Position numbers and translations under genes: made by a program. Positions 34,016 to 45,057 of a DNA stretch of 64,000 bases are shown in pieces (position 1 is the first letter of the stretch; every line of letters begins with the position of its first letter). Source of the DNA: Aradus depressus (Eukaryota > Arthropoda > Insecta > Hemiptera > Aradidae); assembly GCA_963662175.1 (NCBI GenBank), contig OY759220.1:2046001-2110000 (forward strand). Reading direction: 5' to 3'. The notes below the pieces were generated by a model, which was not told the origin of the DNA, did not search any database, and worked only from the letters and a program-made list of their open reading frames with translations.

Positions 34016-34712
34016 AGCAAATACACAGAAAGAGTGACATTGAGTCACTGTGATCGTGAGATGATGATGTCATTATCCAACTTTATTGGTTAGTTTATTT
34101 CAGAAACTCCTTTTAATAACGTTCATCAAAAAAGCAAACTTAAAATAGTTCTTCTTCTTGAACATTGGCGCACCACTGTCAGTGAAAGTCACATCTTAGA
34201 CTACATTTTTGGAAAAAGCAAAAATGCAACTTTCCATTTTATTGAAAATTTTACCACTTTTTTAAAGAACAAAATTATGGGGAAATTAACTTCATAATAA
34301 TAATTAATCTAATTTCTTATTTATAGTCAACTATTGAGAGTGTTTAAATGATGGTTTATCGTTACCGAGGATACCTATTCAGAAGAGGCGAGGGGGGGGG
34401 GGAATTGAAAACCGATGTCATTATAGATATAGGTAATTATAGAGGATAAAAAAAGTTAAAAAGAAAAACCCGTTATTTTTTGACACAAAAATAAGGTTGG
34501 ATGGGTGATTGATTAACTTGCTAGGCTATTCTTGTCGAAGATATGTTTTCAATTTCCAAGGTAGATTATATTTAGCAATGAACTTCCCAGCGCTATTAAC
34601 GAAGTTTCCGATCTCCCTCAAAAACCAATCCATCGACTTGGCTAAAAATCGATAGCTGTCTTCTTCAGAACTCTGAACCCTCATCGAAAATATTGGGTCG
34701 ATGCATTCATTA
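34016..34712. other. No recognisable gene
   Basis: AT-rich intronic sequence without supported coding frames. Confidence 0.5.
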
Positions 34713-35030
34713 CATCGGTAGCTCAGTGGTATGCATGCTTGCTTACTGAACTCAAGACCTAGGCCATTAGTTTATTTTATCTGGGAGGAAAAAAAAAATT
34801 AAGCATTCCGTCCTTCGGATGAGACGTTAAGGGATGGTCCCGAGCCTGTATGATATCTGGTACTCGTTAAAGACCCCTGCCATAGGTGAATAAAACTTTA
34901 GGGTAGGCAAAATTTAGGACTCCCACAGTAGAGTCGGGCTCATGTCCACCAGAGTGACGAAAGAGCGCTCTGGTAGTAGGCGATATGACCACGTTGTTAA
35001 AGCCCGGGCATGAGTCACAATAACGAACTA
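34713..35030 (+). mobile_element. SINE-1, B box lost
   Basis: Head ggtagctcagtggtatgcat, then a deletion that removes the B box (gaactcaagacctaggcc), then the normal body and tail to catgagtcacaataac. Confidence 0.85.
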
Positions 35031-35245
35031 GCATACCTACTTTATTTATATTACCATTATTATTGTTCTTGTTTACCTTTCTTATTATTTTGTAAGTAAT
35101 CAACACACCTGAAAGTGCAGTCCCGGTACCCGGATTGTAAACAAACAAATAAAATAACAAAAAAAAGTAAACAACTTCATTTTTTATACGTTTTAAGATA
35201 ACTTTCGCAGTGGATTCGTTCAGAAAAAAGTATTTCATACATGAG

Positions 35246-36432
35246 TTTTTTTTTTTTTTTTTTTGCAATCTATATACAATTAATATAATGAGCAAATTTG
35301 GTAACTACATATATGCATGAGTGTCTATGTCACATGTTGGGAGAGGCCAGCCAGCGCTGACACTCCCTAGAAACTAATACAATGTTTAGGTTTCACTTAG
35401 AAGATCTCCAGGCCAACCTCCTATTCAGACGGCGGGGAGGATTGTCAGGATGGGATTGAGAGGATAGGACTTGTGCAAATGGGTTAGGATGGGATGAAAG
35501 TTTATTGTGGAAATTTAAGAATCGGGATTGGACGAGTTCTTGGACGGTTGGGATGTTTAGGTTTTCATGGAGTAATTTATTGGTGACGTAGAAGGGAGCA
35601 TTTACAATTCGACGAAGGACTTTGGACTGGAAAGCTTGGATGCGGTTTATATTGGATTGTCTGGCTGTACCCCATAGTTCGAGGACGTATGTCCATATTG
35701 GGCGTATTATAGTCTTGTAAATGGTCAGTTTGTTGGCAGTAGAAAGTTTTGATTTTGGTCCAAGTAGTCTACGTAGTAGTCCGTAACGTCGATTCAACTC
35801 TTGTCGTTTAAGTCGTGTGTGTGGGTTCCACGTCAGTCGGCTGTCTAAGTAGAACCCGAGGTAACGCACCTGGTTAGAGGAAGGAATTAGAACGTTGTTG
35901 ATGGTGACGGGAGGGCACGTTTGATGGCGAAGTGTGAATGTAAGCTGTACACATTTCTCTTCATTTAATTTCATCCGCCAGAGGTTACACCATTTCTCGA
36001 TTTCATCGAGATGCTCCTGGAGAAGGAGAGTGGCAACGTTGGGATCAAGATTTGTAGACAAGATAGCAGTGTCGTCTGCGTAGGTGGTTATTAAGGTGTT
36101 TGGGTGGATAGGAATGTCGGCAGTATATATGTTGTAGAGGATAGGGCCAAGGATGTTCCCTTGGGGGACACCGGCCCAAACAGGCACGAGTTCTGAGTAC
36201 TCCGTGCCTATACGGACTTTGAAGTGACGATCATAAAGATAGGATTGGAGGATGAGGTAGTAGGTACTGGGAAGGAAGTGTTTCAGTTTGAAGAGCAGCC
36301 CGGGGTGCCAGACTCGATCAAAGGCTTGCGCCACGTCAAGAAAGGCACCTACGCAATACTGTTTGCATTCTAGAGCATTAGAAATGCAATCGACAACCCG
36401 AAAACACTGTTGGGTAGTGGAGTGTTGATCCT
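35246..36432 (-). mobile_element. 5'-truncated Jockey-like LINE
   Basis: On the minus strand: partial ORF2, a short 3' UTR (ctagggagtgtcagcgctgg near 35370) and a poly-A tract at 35246-35264. The 5' end is lost at about 36432, where the frame meets a stop. The 3' UTR resembles the fragments at 14811 and 62095. No clear target duplication was found. Confidence 0.85.
35393..36432 (-). pseudogene. LINE reverse transcriptase, C-terminal two thirds
   Basis: The open frame runs upstream of the first GTG to about 36432: DQHSTTQQCFRVVDCI, VGAFLDVAQAFDRVWH, then GVPQGNILGPILYNIY, TTYADDTAIL (the catalytic YADD), and YLGFYLDSRLTW. These are RT motifs in order for a Jockey-type non-LTR element. The frame is open for about 345 codons to the stop at 35393. 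Endonuclease and the RT fingers are missing, so it cannot move by itself. The intact frame suggests a fairly recent insertion into the agrin-like intron, antisense to the gene. Confidence 0.85.
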
Positions 36433-36469
36433 AGAAATATAGATAGAATAAGAATAGAGGGCTAAACAG

Positions 36470-37135
36470 ATCCAATTTAAGGGATCACCTCTTGATGTTG
36501 AAAGGGGAATACAAATATCAATCCAATAAGTATTTGTTTTTCAAATCGAATTTTCATTTAAGGAAATAACATTTTTTACCTAGAATAATCGTATTCAGTA
36601 TAACACTTGGCAAGAATATTAACACAATAATTAAAGTTCAAAAACACTGATTGTAGATAATCAAAAAACAATGAAGTGGGTACAATGGCTTTAGATTCAA
36701 CAATTTTTATTTCAATCAACAACTTTTATGAAATAGTATCAAAAAAATGATACTGTCCTGAGACGCCACCAAGAAACTTTTAAACCGGCACCCAAGACCT
36801 AACAACACACTGCAGAAGCTGCATCACTGCCTACTGTTCCATAAAGTTTTATAAAAGTTTTTTTCGTCTATTGGTTATTAATTTTTTGATATTGTTTTAT
36901 AAAAGTTGTTGATTGAAATAAAAATTGTTGAATCTAATGGCAATGTACCTACTTGATTGTTTTTTTGATTATCTACAATCAGTGTTTTTGAACTTTAATT
37001 ATTGTTAATATTCTTGCCAAGTGTTATACTGAACGCGATTATTCTCGGCAGAAAATGTTATTTCCAAAAATGAAAGTTCGACTTGAAAGAACAATTACTT
37101 ATTCGATTGATATTTTTATTCACCTCTCATCCTCC
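36470..37135. mobile_element. Foldback element
   Basis: Left arm 36480-36760 (ccaataagtatttg.., tcagtataacacttggcaag, attcaacaatttttatttca) is inverted at about 36860-37125. The centre is about 100 bases. No coding capacity. It lies directly upstream of the truncated LINE 5' end. Confidence 0.75.
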
Positions 37136-37731
37136 ATAACATAGAATAATTTAAATTAGGTAGATGTACTTGAAAAAATAAAAATAAAATAATAATATTA
37201 TAATAAAATATTGGAATTGGTAAGTATTTTTCATGAAAAGCGTCAACTTACAGAATTATTGATACTATCGAGAATTTTCCACCGATAGTATCGGACTATC
37301 GATAGTGACCCACTATCGATTACCTCCCATCCCTACCTTACAGGAACTGACGAATACAGCGGCTTCCATTTCGACCTCATACCTTCATATCACTCAGTTG
37401 ACAAATAAGCCACCGTTGAGATGTTGAGATGCCTCGTAATCGATCTTACATGGATGCTGCACGTAGAATCTCATGAAAATCCGATCAATCGATTAAGAGC
37501 TAAAACTCATTTTATGTTTTGCGTCTCTCACAACACCCGGTCGGTCCCCTTCAAAATAGTCTCTACTCTTAAGTTGGAGTTTTCTTGAAAGATCCTGCAA
37601 ATTTTGTGATTGTAACTTCAGCCATTTTCTCGTGAAGTTCAAACAAACCTACGTACAGACAGTGAATTTCTATTACCTATATATCATGAAACCAATTTCC
37701 GGGAAACAAAAAAATCATCGCAGAAAATACT
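37136..37731. other. No recognisable gene
   Basis: Contains a small ACTATCG-rich cluster (37260-37325) and family-A/E-like phrases near 37440-37500 and 37560-37630. No coding evidence. Confidence 0.45.
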
Positions 37732-38246
37732 TTAATTTATATACTTAGGTATATGGATAATTCGGTTCTTCATTAAAACTAAGTTTGTATTCTTTTGAAC
37801 GTTTGTGTATAACGCATACGAAGGGTTTTTCTCACTCGTGCGGTTGCTCGCCAATATTCCACCGTCGTGTGAACAGTACCACTTTACGCACTTGTCACAC
37901 AAATTGGTTGTTGAGATACTGGGCTGGACTGTATCCATGGAGGTCCATGTTACTGATGTGAGGTGGACATCAGTATTCTGGAGGTGCAGCTGGAAGCTGG
38001 AGTGGGGGGGGCAGCCCGGTCACTGGCCACCGGGTATTTGCCTTCATTAGCTTCACATGCTAGATCAACATGAGTCCATTCAGAAGGCACAAAGGTTACT
38101 TTACCCACCGACGTTAACACACTACCAGCCACACATTCAGTTGACGCCGACTCTCGCACTCTTAGGGTCGGAGAACATGTCGCTAATAATAACAATAATG
38201 ACGACGGTGATTTACCATTTGCGCTAATATTCAACATAAATTTCAT
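37732..38246 (-). other. Coding-like sequence of unknown origin
   Basis: Two consecutive minus-strand frames, 38246-37950 and 37938-37732. The first reads SASTECVAGSVLTSVGKVTF, then VPSEWTHVDLACEANEG; the second reads NLCDKCVKWYCSHDGG. Base composition is more balanced than in the flanks, which is why I note it. I do not recognise a family. It could be a relic of a mobile element or a retrocopy exon, or chance. Confidence 0.2.
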
Positions 38247-39104
38247 GTCGATAGATTCATTATTTCAACAGTTAGGATTTTTGAGTTGAGCCCTCCCCTG
38301 AAATAATAATAAATACAAATTTTGAAAGTAGTAATAAAATAACCTATAACAATATATATATATATATCTAAATAAATAATAAATAAACATACCTTCGTAT
38401 ACATTAAAAGTGATTGTAGTTGTTCTATAAAACATTTCACTCCAAGTAAGTTCTATTTCTTTTCTTTACAAAAAAGGCTTATTTCTGCAGTGGTTGAAGT
38501 AAACATTTTCCTGTGACAAAATCGTATAGTCAATTTTATTGAGAGCAATCTAGGAGACCTCGGGAACAACATCTAAATGGTTAAAAAAATAGATAATAGA
38601 CGATTGTTTTTTTCTAATAAATATATTTAAAAAATACATTGATTCTATCGAGAGTTATCGTGTTCACAGCCATACCGACACACATTTTTTTTTTTCATAT
38701 TTGGAATCTAGAAGTCGTAAAACATAGAATTCTGTTGAAAACTCGGCATCGAACTTTTTACTGATTACAAAACTTCCCCTATACTTTGTTTAGCTGAGAA
38801 AGGAAAAATACAGTTTTGAGAAAGTAAGTACACATACGTAGAGACAGAGACTGGAGGACTGTATTATTGCCAATAAAAGACCATGTATGTATTTACTACT
38901 TTCCCAAAACTGTATTTTTATTCATCATTAGTTATTTTTTATTATATTTATTATTATTTATTTCATATATACATATATATTTTTATTTTGATCAGCACAT
39001 ATTTCAAATTTTTCTTTTATTTTTAATGTATTTATGTCTTTACTGTACGGGAGAATGGGACAGGGAAAACCCCCCGTGGGGGCTGGAGAAGGGTCAGTTG
39101 GGAA
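38247..39104. other. AT-rich sequence without a gene
   Basis: Contains a (TA)n tract at 38351-38368 and a copy of the 24815-type repeat at 38735-38805. No supported frames. Confidence 0.5.
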
Positions 39105-39265
39105 TGTAAACATGTTGAACTTCCATTTAGTATTTGTCAAGTCGTGACTGAAGATGGTAGCAATACCGAAAGTACTCCCATATATCATGTATATTATATT
39201 ATAGGTGCCTTCTTTATTTTGATCAAGTGTTTCGCAATATCTCTACAGGAAATGTTATTTATCAA
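39105..39265 (+). mobile_element. PLE family 2 end fragment
   Basis: Sequence tagtatttgtcaagtcgtga, the hammerhead-like core, and then tttattttgatcaagtgttt and caatatctctacagg match the foldback arm at 30440-30560 and the tails at 31.1 and 31.8 kb. No coding part is present. Confidence 0.65.
39148..39179 (+). ncRNA. Candidate hammerhead ribozyme core (PLE family 2)
   Basis: Core boxes as at 30462: CTGAAGA, T, GGTA, GCAA, TACC, GAAA, GTACTCCC. The base before CTGA is A instead of G, which weakens the first stem I pair. Confidence 0.5.
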
Positions 39266-39917
39266 GTAGCAGATAGTTAGCTCGGTTGCCGTCGGTAACA
39301 ATACTGTTTCCAGAATAAAACAGTTTTTTGGTGTTCTTATCACGATCGCCCGTCGCAGATAGCAGGTGGGTGAGTAACAGGAAAATATATTAAATATATC
39401 ACGAAAAAATAAATCTCTCAAAATTTGGAATTTTTTGAAATAGAAAAACCCATGCCACCGATCATTTGAATTTCAAATGGAGTTTAACATTCGTTTATTC
39501 GACACTTCAAGACATTTTACAGGGCGGTTCGTTTAATTTCTAATGTTTCGGCTTGAAAATTCGTACCTATTCTTAGGTTTTGATGGGTGCTGATCACGAA
39601 TCCGGTGTTAGAATTGCAGTTTTTCAGTTGACAACTGTCAAAAATGCTGTCAACTTTTGAAAAAATAATAAAATCTGCTGTTTAAACGTCAACTTTTATT
39701 TATTTTTTCGTGATTCTAAACCAGAATCCGTTTGGAAATCATCAAAATTTAAACTTTTTCAAAATAATGGACACCCTAATATATATGTATACATGTTTAT
39801 AACAGTTGTCACATAACTTCTCCTTTCGGTTAGATACTGAATCTGTTATTTTTGAATTTAATTTGAAGGAAACTAGCAGCTAAAAAAATAACAGATTGGT
39901 AAACAAGAAGCCAGCCA

Positions 39918-40050
39918 CTGGAGCACTGCGATGTTGTCTTATCGTTGTGGTTGGAGCACTGCGATGTTGTCATATCGTTGTGGTTGGAGCACTGCGATGT
40001 TGTCTTATCGTTGTGGTTGGAGCACTGCGATGTTGTCTTATCGTTCTGGT
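39918..40050. repeat. 33-bp tandem repeat, four units, just upstream of exon b
   Basis: Unit tggagcactgcgatgttgtc plus ttatcgttgtggt. The unit is 11 codons and the + frame is open through it and straight into exon b. See findings. Confidence 0.9.
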
Positions 40051-40083
40051 TGATCTTTAATTTATTTGTCTGTGCTGTTGAAG

Positions 40084-40296
40084 ACGGTGCCGGCCCTTGC
40101 TCCACCAAGACATGTCCGCCTCCGTCGAGCTGTGTCGAGGTAGGTGACACGGCCCGCTGTGAATGCCCATCCTGTCCTGGAGAGTATGATCCTGTCTGCG
40201 GCAGTGATGGAGTCTCCTACGGGAACCTGTGTAAAGTTCAGCGGAAGGCCTGCTCATCCTCCACTAGCATACATGTTCTCTACAAGGGACTCTGCA
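40084..40296 (+). CDS. Agrn: Agrin-like gene, exon b: follistatin/Kazal module
   Basis: 213 bases, phase 1 to phase 1, acceptor ..gctgttgaag, donor gtcagt. Reads DGAGPCSTKTCPPPSSCVEV, then CECPSCPGEYDPVCGSDGVS, YGNLCKVQRKACSS, and ends YKGLCS. Complete follistatin N-lobe plus Kazal core. The PVCGSDG.SY..LC spacing is as in exon a. The acceptor lacks a strong pyrimidine tract next to the AG, though tttatttgtctgtgctgttg lies directly before it. The frame also stays open upstream through the 33-bp repeat, but the splice phase and module border favour 40084 as the exon start. Confidence 0.85.
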
Positions 40297-40499
40297 GTCA
40301 GTATACCTAATGTCATTAATAGGAAACTTTCCCATAGGGCTGTTTGCGGGCTTTGGAAAGTTTGAATAATCCTCCAAATTCAATTTAATGAGTTTTAATA
40401 CGGTATAGTACTAGTTAAATTTGAAGCTCACAAACAAGCCTATGGCAAATTTCTGTGCAGCTTCGATGTGCATATTTTTTTTAAAGAATCAAAACCATT

Positions 40500-40682
40500 A
40501 GGTTTTTTATTTGGGAAGTAAAAAAAACTTTGAGCACGACGTCTTCCGAATGGGAAGTTAAGTGATGGACCCGAGCCTATGTGATGTCAGGTACTCGTGA
40601 AAGACCTGAAATAGCGCTCTGGTAGTGGGCGATATGACCTCGTAGTTAAAGCCCGGGCATGAGTCATAATAACTAACTATAT
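40500..40682 (+). mobile_element. SINE-1, body and tail with internal deletion
   Basis: Reads from tttatttgggaagtaaaaaa through gtcttccgaatgggaagtta and gtactcgtgaaagacc, then jumps to gcgctctggtagtgggcgat and the tail catgagtcataataactaac. Head and middle are missing. Confidence 0.8.
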
Positions 40683-40969
40683 ACATAAGTACTCTCAATA
40701 TGTTCTCAAGATCTTTCCAACTAAGGAGGCAATAGAAGCCCACAAACAGACTATAATCGTGTTGAATCTTGGATAAATTCAAATCAATTCGGATTTAATG
40801 CGACTTCTTTTTTTTTCTTCATCGAAACTGAAGTAAACTATTGTCCGATGTCGGAACATCGGTTAACCCAATAACCTCAGATTCCAGATTTGAACGCTGC
40901 TAATCGCGATACCTAACTCTCTTGTCTATAGATCTTTTTATATGGTATTTTTTTTCAAAATTAAATTTG

Positions 40970-41209
40970 TTACAGTGCCAAAGTTACGAAAGTGTCATCC
41001 TTTACTACATAACACATTCCATATTCCTGCCAAGCTCGATCAAAGGCAGAGATCTTATTATCATCCTCTGGTAGAACGTAGCGTTCATTTTGACTTTCCC
41101 TTGTATAAATCCCCACGTTCCAATATCCTCCAATCCATCCTGATTCTTTTATTGAGAGCCAAGTATATTTCTGAAAGGGTGCTCCAAGTATTTTGATCAC
41201 ATCTCTCAC
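40970..41209 (-). other. Unidentified coding-like frame
   Basis: The minus strand is open for 79 codons: VRDVIKILGAPFQKYTWLSI, KESGWIGGYWNVGIYTRESQ, ISAFDRAWQEYGMCYVV, ending KDDTFVTLAL and a stop. Composition is that of a folded globular protein (aromatic, mixed charge) and unlike nearby AT-rich frames. An in-frame TGA lies four codons upstream. I do not recognise the family. It may be a terminal exon of a nested antisense gene, a 5'-truncated retrocopy or part of a mobile element. Confidence 0.3.
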
Positions 41210-41299
41210 CTTCCTACTTCACAGGTCTGGTGAGGTGTTATTCATTACGGGTCCCAACATTCAAATCTCTGTATCTCCATGACAACTGAATCTGAAATC

Positions 41300-41520
41300 A
41301 ATTCTTACTTCCCCAGTTTTATGAAGTTTTTAACGAAATTTCATGTTTTCGAAATATGGAAAAAAAAAAAAAAAAAGTTTTGATACGAAATTTTATTTGT
41401 GATTCACAACCCTCTAACAACGACAACTGTTGTTTTTCAGCCAAATCGACCGATGGGAAGAGGAGGATTGGGGGAGGCTTAACATAAAAACACTAATAAC
41501 TTCCGATAGAATGAATGGTC
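41300..41520 (+). repeat. Dispersed repeat family E
   Basis: Contains acgaaatttcatgttttcga, tacgaaattttatttgtgat, cagccaaatcgaccgatggg and a G-rich stretch, as at 21790 and 52150. Confidence 0.45.
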
Positions 41521-41876
41521 TTTTACTCTCGATAAATAATTGTCACTGAAAAAAGCTATAGAAAAAAAAAATCTGGTCTGTTTCTCCGTTCTGGTCCCGC
41601 AGTCTAAAATAATAGGTTCATCTTGAGACGAGAATAGGACAAATCCTTTCATTGTCTTTAAGACACTTCTCTCTTAGCGCTTTGTTCAAGAGTTTTCTCT
41701 TTAAGGCATTTTAAAAGACTTCTTCCTCTGTTGGTGTTATAAAAAAAAGATTTATTCACTTTTGAGGAATAAATAAAGATTTAAATATGCTGCTGTGATA
41801 GGAGGCCAGAAGTTGTTACTAACTACCCATTGCTTATTATTTTTGTTTGTGTATTGAATTTTACGTTTTTTCGTAG

Positions 41877-41971
41877 ACGGTTGCGAGAACAAAAGATGTG
41901 AATTTTATTCAGTCTGCCAGATCGACAGCAGTGGAGAAGCCAGTTGTGTCTGTCCTGGTAACTGTTCTGAG
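41877..41971 (+). CDS. Agrn: Agrin-like gene, exon c: follistatin N-lobe
   Basis: 95 bases, phase 1 in and phase 0 out, acceptor tttttcgtag, donor gtaatc. Reads NGCENKRCEFYSVCQIDSSG, EASCVCPGNCSE. This is only the follistatin part; the Kazal core follows on the next exon. The border between the two sits just after the C-x-x-x-C-S-E, the same place as between exons k and l. Confidence 0.85.
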
Positions 41972-42073
41972 GTAATCTTATTTTTCATCTTAATAGTAAT
42001 ATTTATTTCTGTTAAATCATAACATGTTAATAGGATACTTCATAAAAATGTATACATTATAAATTAGTTTTGG

Positions 42074-42298
42074 GGGCCATGGTGGCCGTGCGGGCTAGAG
42101 CGTAGGGCTTTGGTCGCATGGTCTCACCATGGTTTGCGGGTTCGAATCCCGTCCGGGAGTGAGTTTTATTTCGTAGATAGAACTCCCTCCCGGGGCCATG
42201 GATGTCTTAAATAATTATATATAACACATTGACATGGCTAATATGCACCGTACATAAAGCCAAAAAAAAATAATAATAAAAAAAAATAAAAAAAAAAA
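42074..42298 (+). mobile_element. SINE-2, fuller copy, with A-rich tail
   Basis: Head ggctagagcgtagggctttg, then a B box gcgggttcgaatcccgtccg, body with tagatagaactccctcccgg, ggggccatggatg and gctaatatgcaccgtacata, tail of A runs. Same family as 23636-23793 but with about 60 more bases. Confidence 0.8.
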
Positions 42299-43678
42299 TT
42301 AGTTTTATAACTGTTTATGACTGACGCACATATGATTAGTAATAACAAAACTATTAAAAAACATAAAATGAAATTAATAAAACATTAATAAATAGGTAAA
42401 AATAATAATGTCCGTCCCAAAAACACTAGTCTCTTATGTCTCTCTACTGTAGAGGAGTTACCGTTTCACACTACGTTTTTAATAAATGTTATAAAGTTCT
42501 TAATAAATATTATGAGTTATTTTTATTTACATTTTTCCATTAAATTCTATTTGAAAACAAATAATGATGATTATTATTTTCATAGGTATGTATTTTTTTT
42601 TTTTTTTTTTGGTGTAGAAAAATTTAGCAATTTTTTTTCAAAAGAGAGAAGATAAACTAGGAATGTTTAGTTTTGCTGGAGAGGAATTGGACCTGGCAAC
42701 ACTGTCTCGGTACACGTCACTTGGAACCACGTCATTTTACTTTCCTCTTACATAGGTTTTTATTTTCGTAATTGGGGTTTGTTTTACTTTCTCAGCTTTA
42801 TGAAGTATAGCGGAAGTTGTGTATCCGTCAAAAATTTGATGCGGGGTTTTCAACAGATGATTGATTTATTATTGTGGTTATTTTATTATTTTTGAACAAA
42901 TATACGAATAAAATTCCGTTTCTGTGTAAAGGGTTACATAAACATTTTTAGCTAAAATTTAAATTTCTTTATTGTATTGACTTCAAGAAGTGGGGAAGGG
43001 CAATATTTAGTTATTCGAAAGTCTTCTTTCTTCCTGGTATCGTAATCATGACTAGTAGGTATTTGTATGTAATATTTATATTTCTTTCAAAAGTTTTTTC
43101 GTTTACGACGATATTACGGGACGTAATTATGTTGCTTCCTCAGGTCACAATGCTAAGTATAGAGAAGATCAAATATAAATCAAATAAATTAGTAAATACT
43201 TAATAAAACATGACTTAGATAGTAATGAAAATATTGAACATAAAATAATTAATTTTATTTTATTAATAACTCTACCGGGAAAATAAAGTACGAAATAATG
43301 TTATTGTAGATAATGAAACCGTTATAATTTTTAAACAATACAGGTAATAACTCAAGATCGCAAATAGTTAATTTGGGTTTATGCAGAAAACATTTTTCTT
43401 TCTCTATATTTATTGAAAATGTTGATTTATCTTGTGTAAATTCTATCTCAGTGGTGGTGGGGGAAATGAACCTCCCCTCCCCCCTCCCTCCTCCCCACGT
43501 CTGGCTTTGCGTTCTGTCAATTTCTTGAATGATAAGACTCAACATAACCTTTACGCAGTTACTAAGCCCAACTGTGCTGAGACATGAATCTTATTGAGAA
43601 GATCGAAGGAAACAAATATCTAAAAATTCAATTCTCATTTAATGTTTTATTTATTTATATTTTAAATTATAATTTCAG
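42299..43678. other. Intron sequence, no gene
   Basis: AT-rich. An inverted copy of the 24815-type repeat lies at 42785-42855. T run at 42592-42612. No further features. Confidence 0.5.
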
Positions 43679-43799
43679 GAAGTTGAAGTGGTTGAACTTT
43701 GTGGAAGTGATGGGAAGACGTACACAAGTGAATGTGAACTGAAAAGGATCTCGTGCACCAACAAAATCTCACTTCATGTTGTCAAACGTGGACCATGTG
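43679..43799 (+). CDS. Agrn: Agrin-like gene, exon d: Kazal core
   Basis: 121 bases, phase 0 in, phase 1 out, acceptor tataatttcag, donor gtaagt. Reads [41 protein letters not shown]. Completes the module begun in exon c. The first Kazal Cys pair spacing is slightly unusual (VELCGSDG in place of PVCGSDG). Confidence 0.88.
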
Positions 43800-44679
43800 G
43801 TAAGTAAATATATGTATTGGTGGGCTGGTGCTTCGCAACTAGGGACCTAACCATCCAATGCTCTCCCTTCTCGGGAAGCGCCTCCATATTTTCTTGTTAC
43901 CTGATCGTTTACACTACCAACACCAAGTCCTTTATGAAGGACCCAGTTTTCTTAACGAATCTTAGAATGCTCCCGTGGTCCAATCTTCTAAAATCGTTGT
44001 CGATGATCACATCTTTACCAAAAGTGTGGAATCTCGTTCCAGGATAACACGAGCATGTACCAGCAAGTCCATTTATACGAAGTATAGGGAAAGTTGTATA
44101 ATTGTTCTGATATAATGAATGTATCAACACGAAATTTGTAAGTCAATCCAAAACCACATAAAGACGACATTCCAATTTTCAGCCAAATCGACCAAAGGGA
44201 AGGGAGGGGAAGGTGGCTTCTACAGTTTTTGAGGGGTCCCTTGTTTATTGTTCCACCGACGACTTTTCTTCATATCTTTTTCCATAGATGTTGCATTTGC
44301 ATTGCCTCATATCTTTGTCCATGGAGGTTCCACACACAGGGAACGATAAAATGAATGAGCTTTTTCATATTTCGGCCAATTAACAGGAGTTGGATTGAAA
44401 TAGAATCTTTTTGAAATGAAGAGGAAGTCTTCTTTCATTTTTAAGTATTATTTCTTGAATTAAAATTAACTAACTTTATTTTTACCTGTAATTACAATTC
44501 AATATAATTCCGCTAAATTAAAATATTTGACAACTCAGATATTTGTAAATGTTAAGGTAAGACTCTCGGATTTGAGAAATGGCCCTAATTTTATTAATAA
44601 TGCAAACTAACAGTATGTTTAAAAGGCCCAAAATGCCCATTTGCCCGTGATAAGTGGTATTGATGTTGTTGTGTTTCAG
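43800..44679. other. Intron sequence
   Basis: Family E repeat sequence at about 44080-44240 (acacgaaatttgtaagtcaa, cagccaaatcgaccaaaggg). A minus-strand frame (43909-44130, with HTFGKDVIIDNDFRRLDHGS) is open but unrecognised, and I give it little weight. Confidence 0.4.
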
Positions 44680-44874
44680 GAGACGCGATGGAGGAGGGAT
44701 GCCCGACAGACTGCGGTCATGCGCCGGGAGAGCAAGTGTGCGGCTCGGACCTGGTCACATATCCGAGCCAGTGCGAGTTGATGCGACGAGCATGCTCCGT
44801 CAAAACGGCCGGACCGCGACTCGAGGTCCTCTTCTACGGCAGCTGTCAACATCGAGCCCCGCTCTACACATACA
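44680..44874 (+). CDS. Agrn: Agrin-like gene, exon e: Kazal module with short N-lobe
   Basis: 195 bases, phase 1 to phase 1, acceptor gttgtgtttcag, donor gtgagt. Reads GDAMEEGCPTDCGHAPGEQV, CGSDLVTYPSQCELMRRAC, YGSCQHRAPLYTYT. The follistatin N-lobe is reduced to EEGCPTDC, so this is a Kazal core with a vestigial or lost first half. CGSDL replaces CGSDG. A piece of this exon is repeated in the following intron (44934-44977). GC-rich codon use contrasts with the intron. Confidence 0.88.
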
Positions 44875-44933
44875 GTGAGTACTTCCTAACTGGCTAATGC
44901 CGCCTCCCATCCCTTCTATACACTAAATAGCAC

Positions 44934-44977
44934 CCGAGCCAGTGCGAGTTGATGCGACGAGCGTGCTCCGTCAAATC
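44934..44977 (+). repeat. Duplicated fragment of exon e in the intron
   Basis: gagccagtgcgagttgatgc, gacgagcgtgctccgtcaaa matches 44764-44806 at all but about two positions. In the same frame it would read SQCELMRRACSVK. No splice sites flank it, so it is an exon fragment rather than an exon. Confidence 0.85.
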
Positions 44978-44981
44978 GTTT

Positions 44982-45057
44982 GATACGTTTTAAGAAAACT
45001 TTCCCAGTAACCACTGAAATATATATTCGTTCAGAAAAAAGTATTTCATACATGACT
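44982..45057. repeat. Block shared with 35183-35246
   Basis: tacgttttaagaaaactttc, then attcgttcagaaaaaagtat and ttcatacatga. At 35 kb the same block ends exactly where the LINE poly-A tract begins, so it may be the LINE's target or part of a longer repeat. Confidence 0.55.

Noticed and set aside
43909..44130. Minus-strand frame with HTFGKDVIIDNDFRRLD
   Set aside because: Looks mildly protein-like, but it overlaps a + frame of equal length and a dispersed repeat, with no family resemblance.
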